DNA from: Cryptomeria japonica
Taxonomy: Eukaryota > Streptophyta > Pinopsida > Cupressales > Cupressaceae
Reading direction: 5' to 3'
DNA: 64,000 nucleotides
Assembly (NCBI RefSeq): GCF_030272615.1
Contig: NC_081414.1
Coordinates: forward strand, 50,191,136-50,255,135
Each line of letters opens with the position of its first letter. Position 1 is the stretch's first letter. The notes beneath the pieces were generated by a model. That model was not told where the DNA came from. It searched no databases and saw only the letters and a program-made list of their open reading frames with translations. Below, one piece after another: positions 43,361 through 55,882 of the stretch. A program made the position numbers and the translations under genes.

Positions 43361-44605
43361 AAGATCAGAATGTGCAAGTGCTGATGAACACTCTTTCCAG
43401 GCAAATATTTACACCTATTGAATTGACATCTTGAAAATGCTCTTGTAGCAAAACATTGTTCTTTCAGGAGTCTTGATCCACTCCTCTGCAAAATGGGTGA
43501 GCACGCTATCTTGACCATCCTTCCCATGGTCCTAAATCGCTGGCCTTATTTGGTCATAAAACAGTTCTGCTGCTTTAGCAATCTTTGTTTACTGTACTGC
43601 CATAAGTTCATCATGAGTTTCCTTTGATGGAAAAATCTTTCTGATGAAATCAGCATTGACCCTTATGCTGATAAGATGTTTTGATTTCTGGCAATGGAAA
43701 CTAGAGAGATTTCTTACTTGGTGAGATAATCAGTGGATTTAAGTGGTTATTAAAAACTGTCTTGACTGATTCATTTTCAGATACTGTTGCATCATTATTC
43801 GCAGGATACAGTTCACCATTTACATTATCAACTTCCATTGCTTCAGGTGTACATTGATTGTTCCCTCCATTTCCATAGCTGGTGTCTTCTGATCTAAATC
43901 GACAATGCCCATTACTTCTATTGTCAGGCTCATTGTTATCTTGAGTACTATTCAAGGCAGTACAATTTAATCTCTGAAATTTGGGCTTCTTGCACAAATT
44001 TAGCGGTATCTGCAGATGTCAGCTTGCTGTCAGAAGAAAGAAATGGTTTTAGAACCACTTTTGGGTGCCCATGCCTGAGTCACAACTTAAATGAAGTTGG
44101 AAATCGTCTGTTTGCTTGGCTAATTCATTTGAAGCACCCCATATATGTTCTGTTCAAACCGAAATATTAAACTTTGGATTCAGATTGATGTATTTTAAAG
44201 AGCTTTTCCTTATGCATGTCTGGTTTTTCAACAGTTAGGAGGACTATTTTTGGTGTCGTGACAAGTTTTAAAACTATCCTAAGGGCATGAAATCAATCTT
44301 AATACAAATAAGGAATGTATCATCACGTCGGATAATTAGCTTAGTTTTAAAACCACTTTAAAATGTCAATGCCTTTGAGCACTCTTTAATGTGTGGTTGT
44401 GAATGATAAGTCGGAATTCGATGAGGTTTTGGAAACCTCATCTGATGAAGTTTCATAACTATGAATATTTCCGCTAATGTATTTGCTTTGAAACTTCTAA
44501 TGCCCTTTCAATAAATTCATTTTGTGCATTCCCGTGCAATCATTCTCATCGATGAAACCATATTTCTTCAAGGCATTCTATCAAACATTTCACTTGTATG
44601 CTTCC
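43361..44605 (-). other. Unrecognised, possibly coding-derived
   Basis: Open minus-strand pieces (43997-43701, with SNGHCRFRSEDTSYGNGG; and a broken frame near 43690-43500 with KAAELFYDQIRP) look coding in composition but match no family I can name. They may be the 5' part of the same branching enzyme locus or another captured fragment. The rest to 44605 is noncoding and ends at the target duplication CTTCC. Confidence 0.35.
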
Positions 44606-44734
44606 TGTTGTGCGTATTGCACACACACCCCGTCAGTTGACAGGGGACCCCCCCTAAATTTCATCTGCTTGTGCGGGAGAAATAAGACCAAGTCTTGTGA
44701 AATTCGCCAGTAATGGGTAATTTGCAAAGTTTTT

Positions 44735-45470
44735 TTTAAAGGTTTGCAAAAAGGCCTAAAAGGTCCAAAATTGGCAAAAGGCCAAAAAGGTCCGAAATTG
44801 GCAAACTGGCTAAAAGGTCCGAAATTGGCAAACTGGTTTAAAAGTCCGAAATTGGCAAAAGGCCTAAAAATCCTGAAGTTTGCAAAATGAGCCAAAGTGC
44901 CGAAGTTGACAAAAGCCTCCAAAATGCCGAAAATTGCATTTCAGGGAAAAGTGCGAAAAGTTTATAAGTTTTCAAAACCTCTCCAATCCCCGAAATTCGC
45001 CATATGAGCGAAAATTGTCAAAAAAAAAAAAAGGTTTTTAAAAGCACATGAAATCCCGATTTTCGCCATATGGGCGAGAAGTGTTTAAAGCTAAAAAGTT
45101 CGCAAAAGCCATCTGAATGCCGAAATCGCGTTGATAGGTATAAGTGCAAAAAAAGGATAAAGTTTCCAAACTCCTCCCAATCACTGAAAATCGCACTATG
45201 GGGTAAATACAAAAGGTAAGAAGTTTGGAAAGTAAGCTTTCAAAAGTAATCAAATAGCCGAAATTCGCCATCTAGGAAAATCACGATTCTTATCAACTTG
45301 CGAAATCAACCAAAAGCCCGAAATTCACATTAGAGGGTAAAGGTACGAAATGTTTTAAGTTTGAAAAGCCTCCCAAAACTCCGAAGTTTGCATTAGAAGC
45401 GTAAAAGTGCAAAAACATGAAAGTTAGCATAAAACCCCTCCACAATGCCGAAGTCGCGGACTAAGGCGAA
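44735..45470 (+). repeat. U3 array of the outer LTR
   Basis: First about six units of roughly 30 bp built on GGCCTAAAAGGTCCGAAATT and GGCAAA. Then longer units of about 50-80 bp containing CCGAAATTCGC. Some form hairpins, e.g. TTCGCCATATGAGCGAA (44996-45012). The opposite strand encodes a meaningless repeated FANFGPF peptide. Confidence 0.75.
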
Positions 45471-46559
45471 GTCGTGAGGTTTTCAATTCCAACCAAGGCA
45501 AAAATCACGCAGGAGGCAAAATCACTTTTTCGCCAGACAGACAAGAAGCTTTGGTGGATTCAGATTGCCCAAACACCATCAAGACGAAGGATTAGATTTC
45601 ACGTTCGAAGAGAAAACGACATTTCAAGATACATCTCACAAAGAGCTTCTCAAGGCCCGAACCCCACAAGTCGAAGCCAGACGTTAAAATTTGATGTTTG
45701 ATTAATTAAATTAATTTTAATTTTTCAAATTAATTTATTAAAGTAAAATTGTTGTTCGTAGGTCGCAGGACGTCATCGAAGAACCAGGAGAAAAACCTGA
45801 AACGCAAATCGAAGAAGGATCGCAATCAAGGCCAGTTGCTGAAGACTGGAAAAGAAAAAAAAGATGTGGGAACACGCTTCAAGAGCACGAGAGCAACCAA
45901 ACATTGGGAACTGTGCCACTGAACAAAGATGAAGTCCACCACCGGGACCAAAGACCAAAGAACACTCTGAATGCTACAAGTGTATACCTTCTCGAGAAAA
46001 AGCACACAGCTGGATTTAATTCCAGGAATTCAATTTCTAAAAAGCTGAAATCATTTTATTGTAAAACTGCTTGTAGGCCCCACTCAGATATTTTGAAAGA
46101 AAGGGGAAACAAGTCAGTTGTGGACGGTTATGTCCAACTACCTGTTGTGACGTCTTCACACATCGCCCCATTGCAAATGGGGATCCCCACTTTTCGCTTT
46201 TTAGAGTAGAAGTTTTGCCTAGTGTTGTCTAGGGTTTTTTTGAAGTTATAGGATCAAGTTGCAAACGTTGATATTTTAATGATCCTAAGTTTTGTCCAAG
46301 TGTTTGACCTTTTGAGCGTTAAACGTGTTTTTAAACATGTGCATCGGTGATTTTAAAGTGCCAAGGTATTCCAAGGCCTTTTGGAGTTGTTTATCGCTCC
46401 TAAGGTGTTATTTAAGTTGGTTTCGCACTTTATTCCAATATTTTCCTAGCATTTCGCTCATATTTTTGAAAAATTTACCTAAGTCCAGTGTAAATTTAAT
46501 GTTTCTAAGTGATTTTGAGTGGTTAAAATGATAAAATCCTAAGGGGAATCCTTATTCCA

Positions 46560-47290
46560 AGGGTTAAAGGGTCAAATTCCATGCTAGAGGTGCTTTTCCC
46601 CTCACATTCCAGACTACCCAACCCATTCCCCCACTCAAAATCCATACTACACATGGGTTTCCCCCGAAATCCATACTGGCCACTAATTTCCCCCACTGTT
46701 TATCCAGATTGCCATCGAATTTCCCCTGGAAGAGCTAAAATTTGGCTAAGTGTCAGGATTTATCCAGACTACCATCGATTTTCCACCAGGAGTGCGGACT
46801 AAAATGCGGACAACATTAAGGATAATTCCATGCCTCGGTCGATTTTCCACTAGGATTTTTGTGACAACTAAGTGAGGATTTTTGTCCGGATTTTTATCCA
46901 GGCAGAGATTGTTTTTCCACTCAGAGCATTTGTAAGGATTTTTTGTCCGAGTTTTCATCCAGACAGGGATCGATTTTCCACTGGGAATATCATGAGGAGT
47001 TTTGAGTCTGGATTTTCATCCAGACTAAGGTCGAAATTCCACCAGGGAGGTTTTTTCCAAGTTAAGTGAGTTTTGAGTGTGGATTTTTGTCCAGACCCAT
47101 ATCGAATTTCCCCTGGGAGGTTTTTTTGGTGTGCATTTTGATAAAGTTATGCATGGATTTTTGTCCAAGCATGGGTCGAATTTCCCTTATGGGGTAAATT
47201 TTGACACTTAAATGATTTTTAAAGGGATTTTTCAATCCCAACCCAAATTGATTTTCCCCTGGAGGCTTATTTTGGATTTAATTTGCAATA
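46560..47290 (+). repeat. U3 array of the middle LTR
   Basis: About nine diverged units of 60-110 bp. Each has a stem such as GTCTGGATTTTCATCCAGAC (47006-47025, perfect) followed after a short gap by TCGATTTTCCACTGGGA or TCGAATTTCCCCTGGGAGG. Further weaker units occur right of the hAT insertion, 53120-53350. Confidence 0.75.
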
Positions 47291-48569
47291 TTGTAATAGA
47301 TAAGCCCCATTTTAATTGCTTTTAAATAATTATTAATAATTATTTAAAATTTTAAAAGCAAAATTTAATAACTTGCAATAATCATTTAATATTTGAACCT
47401 TCTAGAAGCAAGTTAGTTTTCCACCAAGCAAGTTTCTAAGCAAATGTTTTATCCCACATTGCTTGTGTGGTAAAAGTGAGAGGTAAAAGCAAGTATATGA
47501 GAGGTGTCTCCATGGAAGGTGATTTTCTCCCTTATTGGCGAATTTTGGCAAAGTGCTGAAGTGAAGTGTTGGGTTGAGGATTCTTTCCTCCTCCATTTTT
47601 TCCAGCTTGGCTGTTCCAACCTCCATTGTTGCAGATCAAGGCTGCCATTAATAACATTTTTCAGAATTTGACATTGGCGCCATAGTTGGGAAAATTTCGA
47701 TTTTTATTTTGGAGTGCTTTGTGTCGTTGTTTGGGGTGATTTTCTTCATGCTTGGTGGCTGCCATTATTTTCAGACCTTGCTGGGCACCATTGCTAGGAG
47801 TGATTTGACCTCCATTGTTGGCTGGGAACACATTTTCAGAATTATTCTTCATTGCCCAGCTCATCCACACTAAGGCGATTTTGGTTAAGGGCTGTTTGGA
47901 GGAGTTTTCAGTGCATTTTCAAGGGCTGCCATTGTTATCTAAGTTGAAACTCCATAGTTGCAGGTTGTCTTCAGACTGATTTTCATTTCCAGCCACTTGC
48001 CAACTTGGAAAATTTTACTTGGGCGTCATTTCTTATGAGTTTTTTGGGCATTTGGTGGAGCTTCCATTGTTGATCTAAGTCTGAAACTCCATTTTCAGAT
48101 TTGTCTTCAGACTTAGATATTTTTTATTTTTTACCAGCCCTTTGTTTGTGCCCAGATTTGACAAACTTCACTTTGGGAAGGTGAAAATCATCAAATACAG
48201 GTGTTTCCTATGACTGCGACAAGTTTAAATGACTGATTTATTAAGGTTGCAAGTTGTCTTCAGACATTGGCCAGCCATTGTTGGACCTTGGAAGGGTGTC
48301 TTCAGACTTTATGAACTAAAAATCAGACTTTTCCACACCCTTTTCCAAGCATTTTCAGAAATGTGGTTTACTTCCGGGCACCATTTTTGACATTTTTGTG
48401 AGTATACCAGGTTTTCTTCAGACTGAAACTTCGTTTCCAGCCACATAGTTGTGCCCAAGTGTGACCATTTCTGAGTTTTGAAGGTCAAAATAATTCAAAT
48501 GCAAGCATGTGACATGGTTGTGACCACTTCCAGCCATTGACATTCATCATTTTTAGAGTGTCTTCAAAC

Positions 48570-48605
48570 CAAAGAAACGGGACTCGAACTCGGTTGGACT
48601 CAGGA
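48570..48605. repeat. Left end of the hAT element
   Basis: Terminal inverted repeat followed by only two or three GACTC words. Confidence 0.8.
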
Positions 48606-48933
48606 AAGTGAAAAACTCAAGAAATTTAGAGATTTTTAAAGATTTAAAACTTGTTTCAGACACCCTTTATTGAATACACCTTAAAGACACAAAACATCAT
48701 CAAACTCGGCTCATTTGATTACATACACAAGTATACATCAATCACATAAGCATAAACGCAAATTGTAGCTGAAGAAAATAACAAACATAGATATATAAAT
48801 ATTGTCAAATGTATACAATATTACAAAACTCATGGAATAAAAAATCCATGTCATCATATGATCATAATCAAATGTTTCATACAAATACCAAAGGTAAATA
48901 GTAAATACTAAATACAACTACAAGTGTACAAGC

Positions 48934-51857
48934 CTATGGCTCAGAGGACCGTGCAACTGCACCCTCTCGCCCTGGCCCCCTGCGAAGGCGTTTAAAGTAG
49001 GTCCTGGATGATTCAGCAACCATAGTCGCTCCCCGTGACACCATGCCATGCTCACCAACATCAGGAACAGCTGTGTCATGCTCGCCAACATCAAGAACAA
49101 CTGTGTCACTCTGAGTCTTAGTATTTCCTATCTCTACTCGTGCTCTCTGCTCCTCCACTGCCATGGCTACAGCCTCAGCCTCTATATCTACCTGGTCAAT
49201 CCAATCAATGTCATCATCACTAAATACAGCTGTAGGAGTCCCAAGAGCTGTCTGATTCTCATTGGCCCACTCTGCTTCAAGATCAACCTCATCTAGAATG
49301 ATAGGAGACATGTCAACTATTGCATTCTTTCTCATTCTCAGGCGGAGGTTGTAGTGAACAAAGACGAGATCATTCATCTTCTCCACAGATAATCTATTGT
49401 GCCTCTTGGAGTGTATGTGCTCAAACATACTCCAATTGCGCTCACAACTTGATTTGATGCATGGTTGGCTCAAGATGCGAATGGCCAACTTCTGAATATT
49501 TGGTGTCTCTGGGCCAAAAAAGTTCCACCAATGATCAGAGTTTGAAATGAGAAAAATAAATAAAATCAGCCTCACTCATGAACTCATTTAACAAGTTACA
49601 ATATAGTATTGAATAAAACTAAACTTAAGCCTAACAATTTATTTTTACCTGGCATCATAGTTGTCCTACCGTCTTTGGCGACAGGACAAGAGAAGGTCTC
49701 CCCTTGTGCATCTGAGAACATCTGTAGCTCTCAAAAAAGGTCTATCTAAGAAGTACCAGCAGGTCCCATCTTCTCCATGATTGCATATAGCCCATTAAGG
49801 ACCTCCACATCAACCTTCAAAGAAGGGATAAAACGGAATGCCGGATTCAGATAATAGGCTACCGCATGGATGGGCCTATGAAGCTGATGATGCCATCTCC
49901 TATCAATGATCTCCCAAATGGGACCATACTTGCTCTCATCTGCTCGATAGACGAATTTGATGGCCTCCTTCGCCCTATCCATGCCCTCATATATATAGCC
50001 CATTGCGGGCTTATCTCCATCCGCAACTCGCAACAAAACCACCAGGGGCTTAACAAACTGCAAAATTGAAAATATTGTGTAATTTAGAAAAATGAGCAAA
50101 TAAGAGAATACATATAATAAGTTATAAAACATGAAGTTAAATTGTAGAATTTATAAAAAAATTACCTTCACTATCTCATCACAAGGGACCCAAAAGCCTT
50201 GCTCATCAAAAATGCAGTTTGCCATCTCTATCCCTGCAGGGGTGGTAGCATAGGATGAGGAAGACCACTCCTCACCAACAATCATACGTCTCAAGGCAGA
50301 CTTAGACCTAAGCATGGACTGCAATGTGAGGAAGTTTGTGGCAAATTTTGTGATTCCTGGACGAGCTAACTCCTTCTGCTCTGTGTATTGTCTCATAAGA
50401 GACAACACCCATGAATGATTATATACAAATTTGCAGACATTTCTTGCCCTTTCTACACATCTCTTGACCCATGGGATTTTTCCAATATCCTCCAACATGA
50501 GGTCAATGCAATGAGCAGCATTGACCTCAATAATCTACCTATAGCAACATAATTTGTTGCATTGTAAATTGTAATTAATGGAGGTACAAACTACAAGATA
50601 GTAATTAATTTGCAAACTATAATTAGTTTGTAATCAAAAGCTTACCCGCAGCAACATAATTTGTTGCATTGTCAGTCACCACTTGTACCACGTTCTCCTC
50701 ACCCACATCTTCAATCACCTCCTCTATCTGCTCACATAGGTAGGTGGCATTCTTGCAATGGGTGGAGGCATCAATGGACTTGATGAAAACGGTGCCCCCT
50801 GAAATAAAAAAATAAAGCTAGGTCAATGATCATTCAATAAACCATTAGATAAAAAATAAAAAATTAAAGACTATATGAAACTAAAATTAATCAATCACCT
50901 GCGGAAGAAACAAGAAAATTAAGGAGAGTTCTATTTCTCCTATCCGTCCAACCATCAGTCATGATGGTGCAACCTTTTGTGCTCCATATGTGGCGTTGTT
51001 CATCTAAATCCTTTTTCACATCATCCACCATTTGAGACAAAATGGGTCCCCTCAAATCACTCTCACTAGGGGCTTTGAACCCCGCCCCGCATATGGTAAT
51101 GGCATCAACCATTTGTTGCCAATAAGGAGACCTGTCACAAAGAAACTCAATGAGATAAGTTAAGTATAAAAATTAAAACAATCAAAGTTATCAAACATAA
51201 AAGTTAGTAAAACATTCACCTGGCTACAAAGAATGGAATACAGCTGTAGCTCCAAAACCTGCCAACTGCCATTTTAGCAGCATCATGGACCTCCTTGTTC
51301 CAACCCATGCCCTCAAGCGACGGTTGGGACCCAGGAGTAGTGTGAGGCACAAAGAAGGAATCCAACCTAGATTTACGAATCCTAGGTCCAATGGTAACAT
51401 TCCCACTACAACTACTAGTGGTAGGAGCATGAGAAGTGGTGGTGGCACTGCCACTTATAGAAGCAGAAGCAAAAACGGAAGCACCAGCAATAGCAAACTG
51501 AGTGGGACGATATGGAGGTAAGGAAGAAGGGCCTCCAACACAACCTAATTGTGTCCCTCTTCCTAAAACTATCTCTCTCCCAATGGCCACTCGATCCTCC
51601 TTTTGTTTCTTTTTTCTTTCAATCTCCTCAACCATTACATAACAATCATGTACGGCCTCAGGGATTGCTTTTAGGCATGGTTAGGCATCATGTCCACGCA
51701 CACCAGCAATATTTTATTTCAGCCTATATATACCTCCATGGAATATTGTTTTGCAAAACATACATTTTGTTTGCCCCTTCAATTGCCCTGGAAAATCCTC
51801 ATGATATTTCCAAGCAGGGTCCTTTCTAATGGGGGGTCTAGAAGCTGAAGTAGACAT
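48934..51857 (-). pseudogene. hAT transposase gene, six exons, damaged
   Basis: Exons on the minus strand: 51857-51220, 51131-50899, 50798-50646, 50538-50166, 50057-49649 and about 49536-48934. Most junctions obey GT-AG and keep phase. Domains: BED zinc finger (CMFCKTIFHGGIYRLK), Ser-rich linker, DUF659 with MTDGWTDRRNRTLLNFL and VQVVTDNATNYVAAG, middle region AHCIDLMLEDIGKIPWVKR, and C-terminal dimerisation region WWNFFGPETPNIQKLAIR with SCERNWSMFEHIHSK. Damage: TAA at 51716 and 51683 in exon 1, a frame-changing deletion at the start of exon 4, two stops near 49748 and 49733 in exon 5, and apparent loss of the AG acceptor before exon 6. The ATG at 51857 was chosen because it starts MSTSASRPP just before the BED finger. 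Confidence 0.85.
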
Positions 51858-52488
51858 TTTAGGATAGTTTTGTGAAACTTGAAGTTGACGCAAATTGAAA
51901 TAATAAAGTGAAGTTTGCTGCAATAAAACATTACAAATACAAAATAAAATTAATACATATTACATACATTCAAAAAAAATAAAGTAGGGTTTGTCAAACC
52001 CTACTTTAAAAAAAAAGAAATTTACAAACCCTACATAGTACAACACTACAACTACATACTACATGCTACATACACACATACAAAAGATTTTGAAAGAAGA
52101 TGTAAAACTTTCAAAATAAATGGATACAAAATGGAATTTTTGCATACAAGAAACAAACTAATCTTCAAAAAAACAACCGTACCTCTTACAACAAGCTTGA
52201 AACGAGCTGCAAAGTCTTCCTATCCAACTCTTGATGCACCAAATCGAAACACAATGCAGCTCCAATGTGACAAATTGAAGAAAACTTGAGCTTCCTCCTT
52301 GCTGGTTTTTCTTCTATGCACCCTTGTTTTTCTTCCCAACTCACTTTACTCTTCCTTTTTTAGCAAGTGAATGAAATGAAAGTCACTTTTAGGGCTAGAA
52401 GACAATTAACATAAAAAAACGGAATTCAAAAAACATTGCATATTAATTTTTTTTTGTGTTTTTTGTTTGGTAGACACCGGCCGAGTTC

Positions 52489-52678
52489 GAGGCTCGGGAC
52501 TCGTCGAGTTTGGCAAGTTTGGGCCAAACTTGGCGAGTCTGGCGATTTTACTCGCCAAACTTGGACGAGTCCGAGTCCGAGCCCCTGGGACTCGCCAGGC
52601 CTGACTCGGACTCGCCAGGCCTGACTCGGACTCGGACTCGCCGAGTCTGGGCGAGTCCGGGCGAGTCCCATTTCTTTG
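52489..52678. repeat. Right end of the hAT element with dense subterminal motifs
   Basis: The last 190 bp hold a dense series of GACTCG and its complement CGAGTC in both orientations, including a near-palindrome of AACTTGG/CCAAGTT words around 52510-52570. Such subterminal motifs are the usual binding sites of hAT transposases. Confidence 0.75.
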
Positions 52679-53990
52679 CTTCAGACTTTCTGGAGCCATT
52701 TTCAGACTTTCAGAGGGTGTATTCAAAATTAAGAATCAGAAAATCAGACTTCAATACACCATTTTCTGAGTATTTTCAGGCATGGGAGGGCGTATTCAGA
52801 CTTTGTCCTCAGAAAATCAGACTTTAATTACAATTTTGATATATAAAAATCAGTCACTTTCTAAGTGTTTTCAGACCTCCAAGTGATATTTCCAGATCTG
52901 GACATTCATTTTTGGGCTCCAAACACTTGATTTTCTGAGTTTACATGGGTGTCTTCAGATTTAGCAATTATGATCAGACTTATCCTAAGTCTGAGAATCG
53001 GTTTTTCTTAAGGAAAATCTTCCAGACTTTAATCCGGACCTACATATTTTCCAGAATTGGTGTTACAATTTTCTAAGATTACCTGACATGCTGGGACAAA
53101 ATGTCAGGAACAAAGTCTTGATGGTGTCCGGATTTCCACTCCATGGAATGGTGATCCATTCAATACAAGATTTTCAAGGACAGTGAGTTTGGATGAGGAT
53201 CGGATTTCCACTGCAGGGCGGAATTACAAAGGAAGGAAGTTGTCCAGATAGGCATCAAATTTCCACCAAGTGAAGAATGGACAAGGATAATGCGGATGGT
53301 TGTGAGGAATGATCAATCCATATGCGGATGAATTTCCCACCAAGGTTGAAGTTAAGTTTATCATACTAGTGTTTGATTCAATGCTTATTTGTTTTGCAGG
53401 ACTGTTACGAGGAAAGGAAGCATGATCAAGGCTTGAAGTGAAGGAGGATGCACGCAATGCGGATAAGGAAGATCAATACTTCAAAGATTGGATGGGGATT
53501 TCCGAACAGAGATTCCAGAAGGTGAAGATGAGGACTAGATCAATCATGAAGAAGACTTCACCTTGATAATGAATATATGAATGAAGGCGAGTTCGAGACA
53601 TGAGCACAAGGGATTTCATATCAAGAAATCCGGAACTACATCAAGGAATTCCAATGTCAAAGTGCATCAAGGAAGGATTTTAGGATTCCAAGATTGGGAA
53701 ATTTTCCAAACATAAGGAGGGAACAATTCATGGAATTCCTTAACATAAGGATGGAATGCAAAGTATCATAAAGGATTCCAAACATTGTGAAGATGAAGAA
53801 TGTACAAGGCAAATTGATTAAGTGTGCAACGTAAGCTGAGGTGGCATCCTAGTCACCATCCGTTCAATCAAAGGGTGCCAAGTCAACATTCATTCAAGGA
53901 GGGAATAGGTGACACATGGCACTACATCAAATATTATTTATCTTACCTACCCTCGTTTCTTATTGGCCAATGTAAAGGTGGTTGTACAAA

Positions 53991-54074
53991 CCCTAATTAG
54001 GGTTTTATCTTGTAATCTTGGCCGTTGATCTCAAATCAATCTGGGCCTTTCATTTCTTTGAGGCTCTATATAAA
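53991..54074 (+). promoter_or_regulatory. Promoter block of the middle LTR
   Basis: CCCTAATTAGGG (53991-54002), a GGCC...GGGCC region, then TATATAAA (54067-54074). Confidence 0.6.
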
Positions 54075-55049
54075 CCTCATTGTCTCTCATTTGTAAGGGA
54101 GAGTTTTTGTAGAATTGTTGGTATATGCTACAGCTATTTGAATCCTAATCATTGTTCAATTGTTGGTGATTTTGCTCTTGAAGTGTTGTATTTGCATTCG
54201 TGGTTCTCAATTCCTCCAAGTTAGATTAGAATTTAGATTAGAATTTATTTTCATGTATGTTAGATTGAGTGGAAGATTTGTTGAATTCATTTGTGTGGAA
54301 TCCTTAATCCATACCACTAGCCTCTTGCCGCTGGTAAGTGTGCCTTGTGTGGTCAACTGGAATTTGAGTAAGCATAACTTCAACTATTACGCGTCCGTTG
54401 ACAAGCATCAACTTGGATGGTGTCAACGTTTGATAGTGATAGCCTGAAAATCTTTAAGTATACCTTAGACGATTGCGCTAAGCTTGTGTCAATACCTGAT
54501 TGTGAGACCTTGCCTGGTTTGATTCCACTAAATCCATTTATCATTTCCTACATTCTTAGGTTTAGAATAGATTTCCTAAACCCTATTCCTCTTGCTCATT
54601 TTTTTAGTAAGAATTAAGTCTGGAGCTTCATTGCCAAATCCTAAGTTATCAGCATACCTATCCTGATCCATGATAAGATTGTGCACGTAAGTCCCCTTGT
54701 GATTCCAGCATTATCACATCAAACCACTAAACTTATCCACATGTCAAGACCTGACATTTCGTAACCTTGGAGTTTTCTCATTTGATCGTGAAGCATAGCA
54801 TATGAGAGACTCTGTTCAAGAGAGGATAAGATACCCTGGTATTTTATTTTGTGTTCGCATGTGCATAAAAAACACATCAACACTACCGGATAGACTCAAA
54901 TTGAAGCCAAATAGTGGCAGGTAGTTGAAATTGTGGTTGAATGGATGAGTGAGAATTTAATGGGCATGGGTTAGGGCTGCTAGTTTCTGGAAGGCAGATC
55001 AGGACCCTGGATGCAGTTAATCCTAGCCTTTGGTTCATATTGTAAATTC

Positions 55050-55056
55050 TATAAAA
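55050..55056 (+). promoter_or_regulatory. TATA box of the outer LTR
   Basis: TATAAAA in a position corresponding to the TATA boxes of the related LTRs. The CCCTAATTAGGG palindrome is not preserved here. Confidence 0.5.
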
Positions 55057-55882
55057 GGCAGAGACCTTTCTTTTGTAAAGGGTTAGATAGTTAGAGATTT
55101 TTGTTAGATAGTTGACTCTGGTGAGAGAGTTAGATTTTAGAGTTAGAATAGGTTAGATTTTAAGCAGTAGCATAGAGATGCTGCAGAAATTGTTGTAATA
55201 GGCAGCTGAAATCAATATATAGACATTGATTTGGTGTTTATTGTCTTGTTTTCATCCTATTTGCATGGTTTCTCTCAGCATTTTAGATAGATCTTTCTAT
55301 TTTGGGTGTGCAGGTATTTGATAGATTCAGGCTCATACCATTAAGGATATACTGATTGTGTATCCTTTTGTATGGTTAACCTAAGCCTTTAATTGTGCTT
55401 AGTTCAATTGTAGGTGTCCGTCTGAGCTGCGCCAAAATTGGATGCTTAGCCGTGCGTCTCCAGTCTGAAAATCTTCCAAGTTCCTTTGAAGATTGCATCA
55501 TTCCTGCGAGGTTGTGAGCTATTCTGGCCAGGCAGGAATTGGTTATGTTGAATCCATCTACCCGCATACCCGTGTTGTTAGTTTTAGATCCCCTAACCCT
55601 TTCCTTTTGCTCTTTATTACGTAATTCGAGAATCACAACAGACCAGCTTGTTGCAAATCGTGAGTCCCCTTGTGCTCCCAGCAAATCACATTGACCACTG
55701 AGTAATCCCGCAATCAAGACCTGACAATCAAAACCTTGAGGTCGTCCCCTTTGATCAAACAAAAAACAGCATTAGGGATTTCCTTATCTCAAGAGTGGAT
55801 AGGATACTCAGCGAGTACATTCTATTCTGCGTTGGCCGGATGAAGTCGCAAGTTTAGCGATTTTAGACATGTCAACACTTCC

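Larger units (their letters stand above)
48570..52678 (-). mobile_element. hAT DNA transposon, complete with ends
   Basis: 4109 bp. Inverted ends CAAAGAAACGGGACTCG (left) and CAAAGAAATGGGACTCG (right, read inward). The 8-bp target duplication is CTTCAAAC (48562-48569) versus CTTCAGAC (52679-52686), one mismatch. It encodes a hAT transposase with introns on the minus strand. It inserted into the middle LTR and is thus the youngest of the three nested insertions. Confidence 0.88.
46143..54882 (+). mobile_element. Solo LTR (about 4.6 kb without insert), middle member of the nest
   Basis: Starts TGTTGTGACGTCTTCACAC and ends AACACATCAACA. The target duplication CTACC lies at 46138-46142 and 54883-54887. 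It contains a hAT transposon (48570-52678) with its own 8-bp duplication. Left is a hairpin array (46560-47290); right is a promoter block (53991-54074). No gag or pol, primer site or second LTR was found. Confidence 0.87.
44606..55877 (+). mobile_element. Solo LTR (about 2.5 kb without insert), outer member of a nest
   Basis: Starts TGTTGTGCGTATTGCACAC and ends GACATGTCAACA. The target duplication CTTCC lies at 44601-44605 and 55878-55882. It is split at 46142 by the related LTR 46143-54882. The left part holds a tandem repeat array (44735-45470). The right part holds a TATA box (55050-55056) and a transcribed-like region matching the other copies in GTGCTCCCAGCAAATCACA order. No coding region. 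Confidence 0.85.

Noticed and set aside
44590-44922. ORF encoding repeated FANFGPF
   Set aside because: By-product of the outer LTR array on the opposite strand; unit length is not constantly a multiple of three.
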